Assembly: GCF_001544875.2 (NCBI RefSeq)
Contig: NZ_FCOA02000003.1
Coordinates: 124,001 to 188,000 of the forward strand
Source: Caballeronia hypogeia
GTDB lineage: Bacteria; Pseudomonadota; Gammaproteobacteria; Burkholderiales; Burkholderiaceae
DNA: 64,000 bases
Direction of reading: 5' to 3'
Shown: positions 1 through 9,619 of the stretch, piece after piece
How the letters are laid out: each line of letters starts with the position of its first letter
How positions within the stretch are numbered: position 1 is the stretch's first letter
Program-made: the position numbers and the translations under genes
The notes under the pieces: model-generated
What the model was told of the DNA's origin: nothing
The model's database searches: none
Seen by the model: only the letters and a program-made list of their open reading frames with translations

Positions 1-1529
1 TGCTCGACATGCATGGCCGCATCACGCACGTGAATCCGGCGTTCTGCCGCATGACGGGCTGGGACGAAAGCGATCTGGTCGGCAAGAACGCGCCGTTCCC
101 GTACTGGCCGCGCGATGCGTATCCCGAGATGCAGCGTCAGCTCGACATGACCTTGCGCGGCAAGGCGCCCTCTTCCGGCTTCGAATTGCGCGTGCGCCGC
201 AAGGACGGTTCGTTCTTCCACGCGCGCCTGTACGTGTCGCCGCTGATCGACAGCTCGGGCCGCCAGACCGGCTGGATGTCGTCGATGACCGACATCACGG
301 AACCCAAGCGCGCGCGCGAAGAACTCGCCGCCGCGCACGAACGCTTCACCACTGTTCTCGAAAGCCTCGACGCCGCCGTTTCCGTGCTCGCCGCAGACGA
401 AGCCGAACTGCTGTTCGCGAACCGCTATTACCGGCATCTGTTCGGCATTCGTCCGGACGGCCATCTGGAACTCGCGGGCGCCGCGTTCGACGGCAGCTCG
501 CAAAGCTCGTCCGACACCATCGACATGGTCGATACCTACGCGGGCCTGCCCGCCACTGCGCTCACCGAAAGCTCGGCGGACGCGCAGGAGGTGTACGTCG
601 AAGGCATCCAGAAGTGGTTCGAGGTGCGGCGCCAGTACATCCAATGGGTCGACGGCCATCTCGCGCAGATGCAGATCGCGACCGACATCACGCAGCGCAA
701 GCAGGCCCAGGAACTCGCGCATCAGCAGGAAGAAAAGCTGCAGTTCACCAGCCGCCTGATGACGATGGGCGAAATGGCCTCGTCCCTCGCGCACGAGCTG
801 AATCAGCCGCTCGCCGCGATCAACAATTACTGCTCGGGCTGCGTCGCGCTGGTGAAATCCGGGCGCATGACGCAGGAAACGCTGCTTCCCGTGCTGGAAA
901 AAACCGCCCAGCAGGCGGTGCGCGCCGGCATGATCATCAAGCGCATCCGCGAGTTCGTGAAGCGCAGCGAGCCCAAGCGCCAGGCGACGCGCGTCGCGGA
1001 TATCGTCGCGGACGCGGTCGGTCTCGCCGAGATCGAGGCGCGCAAACGCAAGATCCGTATCGTCACCGAGATCCGCTCGCGCATGCCGGTGATCTACGTC
1101 GATCCGGTTTTGATCGAACAAGTGTTGGTCAACCTGTTGAAAAATGCCGCCGAGGCAATGCATGATGCGAAACCACATGCTGTCGATCCGGTGATACGCG
1201 TAGTCGTGCAGCGCACGGATAGCAGCTTCGTTTGCATCAGCGTGGTCGATCAGGGCCCGGGCGTCGACGAAGCCACCGCCGAGCGCCTCTTCGAACCGTT
1301 TTACAGCACCAAGTCCGACGGCATGGGCATGGGGCTGAACATCTGCCGCTCGATCATCGAATCGCATCGCGGAAGACTTTGGGTGGTCAACAACGTCGAG
1401 CCGGACGGCCACGTGACCGGCGCGACCTTCCACTGCAGCCTGCCGATCGGCGCGGTGGACGGTTCGGGCACGAGCGGCGACACGCACGACGAACATACGA
1501 GACAACAAACAGTTACGGGAGAACTATGA
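1..1529 (+). CDS. PAS-domain sensor histidine kinase (5' partial)
   Basis: Sensor kinase of the FixL/DctS-like group; its reading frame is open to the left edge, so the N-terminus lies outside the window. Counting from the Met at base 9, a PAS domain covers about residues 1-95 and a second PAS-like segment about 110-230. The phosphoacceptor His is H262 in the H-box LAHELNQPLAA, and the ATP-binding domain follows with the GMGMGLNICRSI G-box. No membrane segment is visible in this part, so it may be cytosolic or membrane-anchored upstream. The TGA stop overlaps the ATG of the next gene as ATGA, so kinase and regulator are translationally coupled. The signal sensed is unknown; no haem-binding pocket could be assigned. 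Confidence 0.9.
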   Translation, partial: LDMHGRITHVNPAFCRMTGWDESDLVGKNAPFPYWPRDAYPEMQRQLDMTLRGKAPSSGFELRVRRKDGSFFHARLYVSPLIDSSGRQTGWMSSMTDITEPKRAREELAAAHERFTTVLESLDAAVSVLAADEAELLFANRYYRHLFGIRPDGHLELAGAAFDGSSQSSSDTIDMVDTYAGLPATALTESSADAQEVYVEGIQKWFEVRRQYIQWVDGHLAQMQIATDITQRKQAQELAHQQEEKLQFTSRLMTMGEMASSLAHELNQPLAAINNYCSGCVALVKSGRMTQETLLPVLEKTAQQAVRAGMIIKRIREFVKRSEPKRQATRVADIVADAVGLAEIEARKRKIRIVTEIRSRMPVIYVDPVLIEQVLVNLLKNAAEAMHDAKPHAVDPVIRVVVQRTDSSFVCISVVDQGPGVDEATAERLFEPFYSTKSDGMGMGLNICRSIIESHRGRLWVVNNVEPDGHVTGATFHCSLPIGAVDGSGTSGDTHDEHTRQQTVTGEL

Positions 1530-2161
1530 GCACAGTCACCACTCAGGAAACCGTCTTCGTCGTCGATGATGACGAAGCCGTGCGTGATTCTTTGCGCTGG
1601 CTGCTCGAGGCGAACGGCTATCGCGTGCAGTGTTTTTCGAGCGCCGAGTCCTTCCTCGACGTGTATCTGCCGATCGCGCACTCGGGCGCCATCGCCTGCC
1701 TGATCCTCGACGTGCGCATGGCCGGCATGACCGGTCTCGAACTGCAGGAAAAGCTGATCGCCGAAAACTCGCTGCTGCCGATCATCTTCGTGACGGGTCA
1801 CGGCGATGTGCCGATGGCCGTCTCGACCATGAAGAAAGGCGCGATGGACTTCATCGAAAAGCCCTTCGACGAAGCCGAACTGCGCAAGCTCGTCGAGCGC
1901 ATGCTCGAGAAGGCGCGCAGCGAGAGCACCAGCGTGCAGCAGCAGCGCGCCGCGGCCGAGCGCCTGGGCAAGCTGACGGCTCGCGAGCATCAGGTGCTGG
2001 AGCGCATCATCGCGGGGCGTCTGAACAAGCAGATCGCCGACGATCTCGGCATCAGCATCAAGACGGTGGAAGCGCATCGCGCGAACATCATGGAGAAGCT
2101 CTCCGTGAACACCGTCGCGGATCTGCTGCGTCTCGCGCTCTCGAACAAGCCCCAGCAGTAA
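1526..2161 (+). CDS. FixJ/NarL-family response regulator
   Basis: Two-domain response regulator of 211 aa. The receiver domain (about 1-120) has the acidic pair D14-D16, phosphoacceptor D62 in LILDVRMAG, Thr in FVTGHGD and Lys in IEKPFDE. A LuxR-type helix-turn-helix closes the protein (about 145-208, with NKQIADDLGISIKTVEAHR). This layout is typical of FixJ, TodT or TtrR-type transcriptional activators. The start was chosen because its ATG overlaps the kinase stop (ATGA); a longer open frame upstream only runs through the kinase in another frame. The partner is the PAS kinase directly upstream. Target genes cannot be read from the sequence; the DUF3300/DUF2950 genes downstream are on the same strand but 219 bp away. 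Confidence 0.92.
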   Translation: MSTVTTQETVFVVDDDEAVRDSLRWLLEANGYRVQCFSSAESFLDVYLPIAHSGAIACLILDVRMAGMTGLELQEKLIAENSLLPIIFVTGHGDVPMAVSTMKKGAMDFIEKPFDEAELRKLVERMLEKARSESTSVQQQRAAAERLGKLTAREHQVLERIIAGRLNKQIADDLGISIKTVEAHRANIMEKLSVNTVADLLRLALSNKPQQ

Positions 2162-2380
2162 GCGTTTCACCCTTCTTCGCGGCCGGCATCGTCATGTCGG
2201 CCGCGTCTGTTCCGGCGCGCTCCCGTGCGAGCGCGTCCGCGTCTTCTCCCCGCCGAAAGTCCCGTTGTCTGCCGAATGGAAAAGTGATATTGGCTGAATC
2301 ACGCCCGCTAGCGGCCTGATCCTTCGCTTCAATCCTGCAACGCGCAACGGTCTTGAGCAACGTCTTGCACGGGGGACTCG

Positions 2381-3772
2381 ATGTCGAAACGAATTCGTAT
2401 CACTGGTTCGCGCATCGGCACACTGAGGGCGATTGCGGTCGCCGTCACGCTCGCCGCGATGCCGCTTCTGTCATTCCAGCCGGCTCGCGCGCAGACGCAG
2501 TCCGCCGCGCCCGCGGGTCAAAAGCTCACGAATGAGCAACTCGATTCGCTGACCGCGCCCATCGCGCTCTATCCCGACGCGCTGCTCGCGCAGGTGCTGA
2601 TGGCGGCAACCTATCCGCACGACGTCGAGCAGGCCGCGCAGTGGTCGCAGCAGAACCCGAACATCAAGGGCGACGATGCCGTGAAGGCAGTGCAGTCGCA
2701 GCCGTGGGACCCGAGCGTGCAGTCGCTCGTCGCCTTCCCGCAGGCGCTCGCCACGATGGCGTCCAAGATCGACTGGACGACGCAACTCGGCAACGCGTTC
2801 ATCGCGCAACCGAGCGACGTGATGGATTCCGTGCAGCGACTGCGCCGCGCCGCGCAGAGCGCCGGCAATCTCAAGAGCACCGAGCAGCAGAAGGTGGTGG
2901 TTCAGCAGGCGCCCAGCACCAGTACCACGACGATCCAGATCGAGCCGGCCAACCCGCAGGTGGTCTACGTGCCGACCTATAACCCGACCGTGGTGTACGG
3001 CGCGTGGCCGTATCCGGCTTATCCGCCGGTCTATGTGCCGCCGCCGCCCGGTTATGCGATCGCCAGCGGTTTCGCGACCGGCCTCGCCTTCGGCGCGGGT
3101 ATTGCGGTGGCCAATTCACTGTGGGGCAACTGCGACTGGAATCACGGCAATGTGAACGTCAACGTGAACCGTTACAACAACATCAACGTGAACAATCGTC
3201 TGAATGCGAACAGCAACAACGTCAACTGGAATCGCAACGACCCGCAGTTCAATCGCAACAACGTGAATCGCAACAACGTGGCCAACCGGCAGAACACGTT
3301 GAACAATCAGAACCTCGCCGCCAATCGCGATCAGTTCCGCGGCCGCGATCAGGAGCGCGCGCAGGCCGCTCAGACCTTGCAGCAGCGTACCGGCCAGAAC
3401 ATGAATCAGCCGGCGAACCAGCGCGTGCAGAACATGCGTCAGGGCGGCGCTCAAAACAGCCTGAACAACGCGAACCTGAATCAGCGCGCGCAAAACGTGA
3501 ATCGCGATAACGCTCTGCGCGGGGCCGGCGACGGCAACGCCTCGCGCCAGGACCTCCAGCGTGGACAGCAGAGCCGGGAGTCGTTCCAGAATCAGCAGCC
3601 GAACCGGATGGGCGCGAACGGCGGCGGCGTGCAGCACGGCGGCAATGCGGGCGGCGGCCTCGGCGCGGGCGGCGGCGGCGTGCAGCGCGGAGGTGGCGGC
3701 TTCGGCGGCGGTGGTGGCGGCGGTGGGGGCTTCCATGGCGGCGGTGGCGGCGGCGGATTCCATCGCCGTTGA
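2381..3772 (+). CDS. DUF3300 exported protein with Asn-rich and Gly-rich tail
   Basis: Protein of 463 aa with an N-terminal signal peptide (about 1-38, ending in QPARAQ). The DUF3300 domain follows, recognisable by LTAPIALYPDALLAQVLMAA and by Q-W-D-P-S-V-Q and VYVPTYNPTVVYG segments. From about residue 255 the protein becomes low-complexity: first Asn/Val/Arg repeats of the NVNRNN type, then a Gln/Asn stretch, and from about 410 a poly-Gly tail ending in His-Arg-Arg. The Asn-rich tract may be disordered or self-assembling; that is inference. DUF3300 has no established function that I can name. It is followed 59 bp later by a DUF2950 gene, a pairing I recall from other proteobacteria, suggesting a shared envelope role. 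Confidence 0.9.
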   Translation: MSKRIRITGSRIGTLRAIAVAVTLAAMPLLSFQPARAQTQSAAPAGQKLTNEQLDSLTAPIALYPDALLAQVLMAATYPHDVEQAAQWSQQNPNIKGDDAVKAVQSQPWDPSVQSLVAFPQALATMASKIDWTTQLGNAFIAQPSDVMDSVQRLRRAAQSAGNLKSTEQQKVVVQQAPSTSTTTIQIEPANPQVVYVPTYNPTVVYGAWPYPAYPPVYVPPPPGYAIASGFATGLAFGAGIAVANSLWGNCDWNHGNVNVNVNRYNNINVNNRLNANSNNVNWNRNDPQFNRNNVNRNNVANRQNTLNNQNLAANRDQFRGRDQERAQAAQTLQQRTGQNMNQPANQRVQNMRQGGAQNSLNNANLNQRAQNVNRDNALRGAGDGNASRQDLQRGQQSRESFQNQQPNRMGANGGGVQHGGNAGGGLGAGGGGVQRGGGGFGGGGGGGGGFHGGGGGGGFHRR

Positions 3773-3831
3773 GGAATCCATCCATCGTTCAGCGCCTTTC
3801 ATGCGGCGCACGCCCGATTCAGGAGCCAGAG

Positions 3832-4746
3832 ATGACCCAGCATCAACCGAACAAGAAAATCTCGCGCCGCGCGATCGTCGCGGCGCTCGCGGCGGCCGCG
3901 CTGTCGCTGACGGCGTCGCTCGCGCAGGCGCAAGCCGTTTATCAGACGCCCGAAGCCGCGGCGCAGGCGCTCACCGACGCCATCGCCAGCAACGACGAAA
4001 CGGCGCTCGCAAAAGTGCTCGGCCGCGACCATGAGCGCTACGTCCCGACCGGCAGCATCGGCGAGGAGGATATTTATCAGTATCTCGGCGCGTGGGCGCA
4101 GGGCCATCGCATTGTCGAGGACGAAAAGCCGCTCAACGGGCATCAGAGCGCGCACATCGAAGCGGGCACGAGCGGCTGGACGCTGCCCATTCCGCTCGTG
4201 AAGGGGCCCCAGGGCTGGCGCTTCGACATGGCCGCCGCGCGCGACGAGTTGCAGACGCGGCGCATCGGCCGCAACGAGCGCTCGGTGATGCAGGTCGCCC
4301 TCGCCTACGTCGACGCGCAGAACGACTACTACAAGCTCACGAACCACTACGGGCAGCGCTTCGTCAGCACGCCCGGCACGCACGACGGTCTCTACTGGGC
4401 CACGGCGCCGGGCGAACCGGACAGCCCGCTCGGCCCGCTCGCGGCGGCGATGCCGAACAAGGCGACGGCGACCGGCGGCTTCTACGGCTATCACTACCGG
4501 ATTCTGACGGCTCAGGGACCGCAGGCGAACGGCGGCGCGAAGAACTACATGCGGAACGGAAAGCTGACCGGCGGCTTCGGCCTCGTCGCGTGGCCGGCAA
4601 AGTACGGCGAGACCGGCGTGATGTCCTTCATGACCGACCAGAACGGTCAGATCTACGAGAAGAACCTCGGGCCGCAATCGGCCTCCGTGGCTTCCGCGAT
4701 CAAGTCGTTCAATCCCGACTCGTCATGGAAACCCGTTTCGCCCTGA
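3832..4746 (+). CDS. DUF2950 exported protein
   Basis: Protein of 304 aa, start at the ATG preceded by AGGAG at 3821. An upstream in-frame Met at 3769 overlaps the end of the DUF3300 gene and has no ribosome binding site, so it was not used. Residues 1-35 form a signal peptide containing a twin arginine (SRR) before the hydrophobic core and ending in AQA. The mature part has the DUF2950 features: an Ala-rich helical start, the [17 protein letters not shown] segment, and the FYGYHYRIL and [17 protein letters not shown] blocks. The biochemical role is unknown. Same strand and close spacing to the DUF3300 gene suggest co-transcription. The leader could be exported by Tat or Sec; the sequence does not settle it. 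Confidence 0.88.
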   Translation: MTQHQPNKKISRRAIVAALAAAALSLTASLAQAQAVYQTPEAAAQALTDAIASNDETALAKVLGRDHERYVPTGSIGEEDIYQYLGAWAQGHRIVEDEKPLNGHQSAHIEAGTSGWTLPIPLVKGPQGWRFDMAAARDELQTRRIGRNERSVMQVALAYVDAQNDYYKLTNHYGQRFVSTPGTHDGLYWATAPGEPDSPLGPLAAAMPNKATATGGFYGYHYRILTAQGPQANGGAKNYMRNGKLTGGFGLVAWPAKYGETGVMSFMTDQNGQIYEKNLGPQSASVASAIKSFNPDSSWKPVSP

Positions 4747-4870
4747 GGCGAACCCGGGTGCGGTGATCGACGCATTCCGCTCGGACGCGGCGCGGGTCCT
4801 GGCGAGGCCTGCGCCGCGTTTCGTTGCCGGTTCGTCGAGCGGCCGGAAAACGCACAACCCCTTCGGGCGG

Positions 4871-4876
4871 TATAAT
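4871..4876 (+). promoter_or_regulatory. Candidate -10 box upstream of folD
   Basis: A perfect TATAAT lies 132 bp before the folD start. No good -35 hexamer sits 16-18 bp upstream, so this is only a candidate. The leader that would result contains a short perfect hairpin at 4891-4906 (TGGCGT/ACGCCA with a four-A loop). Confidence 0.35.
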
Positions 4877-5008
4877 TTCGCCCTTTCCGATGGCGTAAAA
4901 ACGCCAAAACACGACGCGCAGCGCCAGCCCGCGGCATTCGAACGCCGGGCCAATCGAAGCGACTGCCGCACCCAGCCGTACCCCTCGCCCATCCTCGACC
5001 GATTCGCC

Positions 5009-5863
5009 ATGACTGCCCAACTCATCGACGGCAACGCCCTCTCCAAGACCCTTCGCGCCGATGTCGCCACGCGCGCCGCCGCCCTCACCGCCCGTGGCCA
5101 CAAGGCGGGACTCGCCGTCGTGCTGGTCGGCGACAACCCCGCGAGCGAAGTCTACGTGCGCAACAAGGTGAAGGCCTGCCAGGACAACGGCCTGCACTCG
5201 GTGATGGACCGCTTCCCCGCGACGCTCTCGGAAGGCGAATTGCTCGCGCACATCGCGAAGCTCAATGCCGATGCGTCGATCCACGGCATTCTGGTGCAAC
5301 TGCCGCTGCCGGCGCATATCGACAGCCACAAGGTGATCGAGGCGATCGCGCCTGAGAAGGACGTCGATGGCTTTCACGTCGCCAACGCCGGCGCGCTGCT
5401 GACCGGCAAGCCGCTGTTCCGCCCGTGCACGCCCTATGGCGTCATGAAAATGTTCGAGGCGCACGATATCGGCCTGAAGGGTGCGAACGCGGTGGTGATC
5501 GGCCGCTCGAACATCGTCGGCAAGCCGATGGCGCTCTTGCTGCTCGAAGCCGGCGCGACCGTCACGATCTGCCACAGCAAGACGCGCGATCTCGCGAAGC
5601 ACACGCGCGACGCCGATGTGATCGTCGCCGCCGTCGGCCGCCGCAATATTCTCACCGCCGACATGGTGAAGCCGGGCGCGACCGTGATCGACGTCGGCAT
5701 GAACCGCAACGACGAAGGCAAACTGTGCGGCGACGTCGATTTCGCGGGCGTGCAGGAAGTCGCCGGCTACATCACGCCGGTGCCGGGCGGCGTTGGCCCG
5801 ATGACCATCACGATGCTGCTAGTCAACACCATCGAGGCGGCCGAGCGCGCGGCGCAGGGCTGA
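5009..5863 (+). CDS. folD: Bifunctional methylenetetrahydrofolate dehydrogenase / cyclohydrolase
   Basis: Cytosolic one-carbon enzyme that oxidises 5,10-methylene-THF to methenyl-THF with NADP+ and hydrolyses that to 10-formyl-THF. The 284-residue product has the usual family length. Visible motifs: the YVRNKVKAC catalytic segment with its Tyr and Lys near residues 50-56, the GILVQLPLP motif, the KDVDGFH motif, the nucleotide-binding [13 protein letters not shown] and the C-terminal [11 protein letters not shown] signature. The start [11 protein letters not shown] matches the family; the open frame reaches back to 4763 but those residues do not look like FolD. Downstream is an M3 peptidase on the same strand, 232 bp away. 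Confidence 0.97.
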   Translation: MTAQLIDGNALSKTLRADVATRAAALTARGHKAGLAVVLVGDNPASEVYVRNKVKACQDNGLHSVMDRFPATLSEGELLAHIAKLNADASIHGILVQLPLPAHIDSHKVIEAIAPEKDVDGFHVANAGALLTGKPLFRPCTPYGVMKMFEAHDIGLKGANAVVIGRSNIVGKPMALLLLEAGATVTICHSKTRDLAKHTRDADVIVAAVGRRNILTADMVKPGATVIDVGMNRNDEGKLCGDVDFAGVQEVAGYITPVPGGVGPMTITMLLVNTIEAAERAAQG

Positions 5864-6095
5864 ACCCTCGCGTTTCGTGATTCATGGCCGTCCCGGAGCG
5901 CGCGCGCATCACGCGTAGAATGAGGCGAACCCGGATTCCAGTCGGCGTTCCAATCGGCGTGGTTGAAACAATCCATTGGATTCAGCCATTGCATCCCCAT
6001 TTAAATGGGCATTGGGTCAGCAAGCCAGTATCAGCAATCCAGAGTCGCGCGCGCCGTGAGCGCCGCGCTTCATCGCACACGAGAACGGGAGAGCC

Positions 6096-8216
6096 ATGAG
6101 CGAAACCACCGCAGCCCCGACGGCCACGTCGACCAATAACCCACTTCTCGATTTTTCCGATCTGCCGCGCTTCGGCGAGATCAGGCCCGAGCACGTCACG
6201 CCCGCGCTCGATGTGCTGCTCGCCGATGCGAAAGCCGCCGTCGACCGCGCCAGCGCGCCGGACACGCCCGCGACGTGGCAGGACGTCGTCGAGGGGCTCG
6301 AGCAGGAATCTGAGAAGCTTTCGCGCGCCTGGGGCGTGATCGGCCATCTGAACGCCGTCGCCGATACCCCGGAACTGCGCGCCGCTCACGCCGAAAACCT
6401 GCCGCGCGTCACGGAGTTCTCCGCGAGCGTCGGCCAGAATCTCGCGCTCTACGAGAAGTACAAGGCGATTGCCGCCGGACCGGAATTCGCCGGCTTGTCC
6501 GCCGAGCGCAAGAAAATCCTCGAAAATTCGCTGCGCGATTTCCGTCTGTCGGGCGCTGAACTGCCCGAGGATCGCAAGCCGCGTTTCGCGCAGTTGCAGG
6601 AAGAACAGGCGGCGCTCGCCAAGGCGTTCTCCGATCACGTGCTCGATTCGACCAACGCCTACGCGTACATCGTCACGCAGCAAGGCGAGCTGGCCGGACT
6701 GCCGGACGACGTCGTCGAAGCGGCGCATGAAGCCGCGCAGCGTGACGGCAAGGAAGGCTGGAAGTTCACGCTGCATTTCCCGTCGTATTTCCCGGTGCTG
6801 CAGTATTCGGAGCATCGTCCGATGCGCGAGGCGATGTATCGCGCGTATGTCACGCGCGCGTCCGAACTCGGCGAAACCTACGGCGACGGCAAGACCGAAT
6901 GGGACAACACGGCGAACGTCGTCGAAAACCTGAAGCTGCGCGATGAAGAAGCGAAGACGCTCGGCTATCAGAACTTCGCGGAAGTGTCGCTCGCGCCGAA
7001 GATGGCGGAGTCTCCCGCGCAGGTCATCGCGTTTCTCGAAGATCTCGCCAGGCGCGCCCGCCCCTACGCGGAAAACGACTGGATGGAGCTGCGCGCGTTC
7101 GCCGCGACCGAGCTCGGCATGCCCGAGTTGCAGCCGTGGGACATCGCTTATGCGGCCGAGAAGCTGCGTCAGAAGCGTTATTCGTTCTCCGAGAACGAAG
7201 TGAAGCAGTATTTCCCGCAGGAAGCCGTGCTGAAAGGCCTGTTCAAGGTCACCGAAACGCTCTTCAACGTCTCGATCCGCCGCGACGAAGCCGCCGTGTG
7301 GAATCCGGACGTGCGCTTCTTCCGCGTCGAAAACAAGGACGGCACGCTGGTCGCGCAGTTCTATCTCGATCTCTACGCGCGCGAAGGCAAACGCGGTGGC
7401 GCGTGGATGGACGACGCGCGCTCGCGCCACAAGCGCGGCGAAGGCGGCGTGCAGACGCCGGTCGCGTATCTCACCTGCAACTTCTCCGCGCCGGTCGGCG
7501 GCAAGCCCGCGTGCTTCACGCACGATGAAGTCATCACGTTGTTCCACGAGTTCGGGCACGGCCTGCATCACATGCTCACGCGCGTGGACGAGCTCGGCGT
7601 CTCGGGCATCAACGGCGTGGAATGGGATGCGGTCGAACTGCCGTCGCAGTTCATGGAGAACTTCTGCTGGGAGTGGGACGTGTTGACCGACATGTCCGCG
7701 CACGTCGAGACCGGCGCGCCGCTGCCGCGCGAACTGTTCGACAAGATGCTGGCCGCGAAGAACTTCCAGAGCGGTCTCGGCACGCTGCGCCAGATCGTCT
7801 TTTCGATGTTCGATATGGTGCTGCATACGTCCTACGATCCGTCGAACGCGACGCAGAACGTGAACGACCTCGCACGCGCGATCAACGAGAAGTTCCACGT
7901 GATCCCGCAAGCGCCGTTCTCGCGCTGGCCGAACACGTTCAGCCATATCTTCGCGGGCGGATATGCGGCGGGTTACTACAGCTACAAGTGGGCCGAAGTG
8001 TTGTCAGCCGACGCCTACGCCGCATTCGAGGAAGCCGCGAAAGCCGGCAACGGCTCGGTGCTGGATGCGAGCACGGGCACGCGCTATCGCCGCGAGATTC
8101 TCGAGGTGGGCGGCAGCCGCCCGGCGATGGAATCGTTCAAGGCGTTCCGCGGCCGCGAGCCGGACATCGACGCGCTGCTGCGTCATAACGGCATGTCGGG
8201 CCAGGCGTTGCACTGA
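6096..8216 (+). CDS. prlC: Oligopeptidase A (M3 family zinc metallopeptidase)
   Basis: Cytosolic zinc endopeptidase that degrades short peptides, including cleaved signal peptides in known family members. Length is 706 aa, close to E. coli PrlC. The zinc motif HEFGH is at about residues 484-488, with the third ligand expected in the GVEWDAVELPSQFMENF segment that follows. The C-terminal FAGGYAAGYYSYKWAEVLSAD block is typical of the family. The ATG is preceded by a GGGAGAG ribosome binding site. The 232 bp in front of it holds no other gene. A strong terminator begins 20 bp after the stop. Confidence 0.96.
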   Translation: MSETTAAPTATSTNNPLLDFSDLPRFGEIRPEHVTPALDVLLADAKAAVDRASAPDTPATWQDVVEGLEQESEKLSRAWGVIGHLNAVADTPELRAAHAENLPRVTEFSASVGQNLALYEKYKAIAAGPEFAGLSAERKKILENSLRDFRLSGAELPEDRKPRFAQLQEEQAALAKAFSDHVLDSTNAYAYIVTQQGELAGLPDDVVEAAHEAAQRDGKEGWKFTLHFPSYFPVLQYSEHRPMREAMYRAYVTRASELGETYGDGKTEWDNTANVVENLKLRDEEAKTLGYQNFAEVSLAPKMAESPAQVIAFLEDLARRARPYAENDWMELRAFAATELGMPELQPWDIAYAAEKLRQKRYSFSENEVKQYFPQEAVLKGLFKVTETLFNVSIRRDEAAVWNPDVRFFRVENKDGTLVAQFYLDLYAREGKRGGAWMDDARSRHKRGEGGVQTPVAYLTCNFSAPVGGKPACFTHDEVITLFHEFGHGLHHMLTRVDELGVSGINGVEWDAVELPSQFMENFCWEWDVLTDMSAHVETGAPLPRELFDKMLAAKNFQSGLGTLRQIVFSMFDMVLHTSYDPSNATQNVNDLARAINEKFHVIPQAPFSRWPNTFSHIFAGGYAAGYYSYKWAEVLSADAYAAFEEAAKAGNGSVLDASTGTRYRREILEVGGSRPAMESFKAFRGREPDIDALLRHNGMSGQALH

Positions 8217-8236
8217 GCCATCTCTCGCATCGTTTG

Positions 8237-8270
8237 AAAAAACCCCGGTCCGCAAGGACCGGGGTTTTTT
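8237..8270. terminator. Bidirectional terminator between prlC and codA
   Basis: Nine-base perfect arms CCCCGGTCC/GGACCGGGG around a four-base loop, flanked by six A on the left and six T on the right, so it can work in both directions. Its right T-run overlaps the TAA stop codon of the convergent codA (stop at 8269-8271). Confidence 0.93.
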
Positions 8271-9546
8271 ATCGCCGGTCGATGCGGAAATCCACTTGCG
8301 ATGGCCGCCCTTCCAGCGCGAGCGTCGCGCGCACGGCGGGGCTTCGGCTGATGACCTTGCCGCGCCGCACGACCGCCGTGCGCGCCGCGCGCAGACGGAT
8401 CGCTTCGATCGGATCGCGCGCATCGAGCACGACGCAGTCCGCGTGGCAGCCCACCTCGATGCCATAACCTTCCAGCCCGAGAATGCGCGCGGGGTTCTTC
8501 GTCACCGCGTCGAAGCACGCGCGCATTGCATCGACGCCCGTCATCTGCGCGACGTGCAAGCCCATGTGCGCGACTTCGAGCATGTCGCCGGAGCCGAGGC
8601 TGTACCACGGGTCCATCACGCAATCGTGGCCGAACGCGACGGTCACGCCCGCCGCCATCAGTTCCGGCACGCGCGTCATGCCGCGCCGCTTCGGATAAGT
8701 GTCCGAGCGCCCCTGCAGCGTGATGTTGATGAGCGGATTGGCGATCGCGGATACGCCCGCCTCGCGCATCAGCGGAATGAGCTTGCTGACGTAGTAGTTG
8801 TCCATCGAATGCATGGACGTGAGATGCGAGCCGGTGACGCGCCCTTGCAGCCCGAGCCGATGCGTTTCCGCCGCGAGCGTTTCGATGTGGCGCGAGAGCG
8901 GATCGTCGGACTCGTCGCAGTGCATGTCCACGCGCAAACCCTGCTCCGCCGCGTATTCGCACAGCAGCTTCACCGATAAGGCGCCGTCCGCCATGGTGCG
9001 CTCGAAGTGCGGAATGCCGCCGACGACATCGACGCCCATCGCGATCGCGCGCTTCAGGTTCTCGAACGCGCTCGCGTGACGCAGCACGCCGTCCTGCGGA
9101 AACGCGACGAGTTGCAGATCCAGATACGGCTTCACGCGGCGTTTCACTTCGAGCAGGGCTTCGACTGCGAGCAGACGCGGATCGCAGACATCGACATGCG
9201 AGCGGATCGCGAGCAGCCCGCGCGCTACGGCCCAGTCGCAGTACTGCAACGCGCGCTGGACGAGCGCCTCCTGCGTAAGTTCGGGCTTCAGTTCGCCCCA
9301 GAGCGCGATGCCTTCGAGCAGCGTGCCCGACGCATTCACGCGCGGCAGGCCGTAGGAGAGCGTCGCGTCCATGTGGAAGTGGGCATCGACGAAAGGCGCG
9401 GTGACGAGCGCGCCGTTCGCATCGATTTCCTCGCGCGCGGTGGCCGCGAGATGCGGCTCGATCGCGGCGATGCGCCCCGCCTCCATGCCGATATCGACAA
9501 GCTCGCGCGCGTCCACGAGCGCCGCGCGGCGAATGATCAAATCCAT
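8269..9546 (-). CDS. codA: Cytosine deaminase-type amidohydrolase
   Basis: Metal-dependent amidohydrolase of 425 aa, the length of E. coli CodA, which converts cytosine to uracil and ammonia. Metal ligands are visible as HFH (H56, H58), the HCDESDDP motif, the GSHLTSMHSM segment and the GHDCVMDPWYSLG motif with its metal-binding Asp. The composite TIM-barrel/beta-sandwich layout fits: a short beta N-terminus, the barrel, and a C-terminal CVVLDARDP segment. Related isoguanine or creatinine deaminases share these motifs, so exact substrate is inferred. No codB-type permease is adjacent. The gene ends inside the shared terminator; a GNAT gene precedes it on the same strand. Confidence 0.88.
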   Translation of the reverse strand: MDLIIRRAALVDARELVDIGMEAGRIAAIEPHLAATAREEIDANGALVTAPFVDAHFHMDATLSYGLPRVNASGTLLEGIALWGELKPELTQEALVQRALQYCDWAVARGLLAIRSHVDVCDPRLLAVEALLEVKRRVKPYLDLQLVAFPQDGVLRHASAFENLKRAIAMGVDVVGGIPHFERTMADGALSVKLLCEYAAEQGLRVDMHCDESDDPLSRHIETLAAETHRLGLQGRVTGSHLTSMHSMDNYYVSKLIPLMREAGVSAIANPLINITLQGRSDTYPKRRGMTRVPELMAAGVTVAFGHDCVMDPWYSLGSGDMLEVAHMGLHVAQMTGVDAMRACFDAVTKNPARILGLEGYGIEVGCHADCVVLDARDPIEAIRLRAARTAVVRRGKVISRSPAVRATLALEGRPSQVDFRIDRR

Positions 9547-9619
9547 GTGCGAAACCTCCGTCCCGGGCAGTTCGTTCGATTGTATCGGGACAGTAATCGA
9601 GTGCGTGGCTTTCGGATTT

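Noticed and set aside
2176..2210. Possible terminator after the FixJ-type regulator
   Set aside because: A weak CGGCC/GGCCG pairing without a T-run.
4891..4906. Short hairpin in the folD leader
   Set aside because: Only six base pairs and no T-run; noted in the promoter entry but not called as a separate element.
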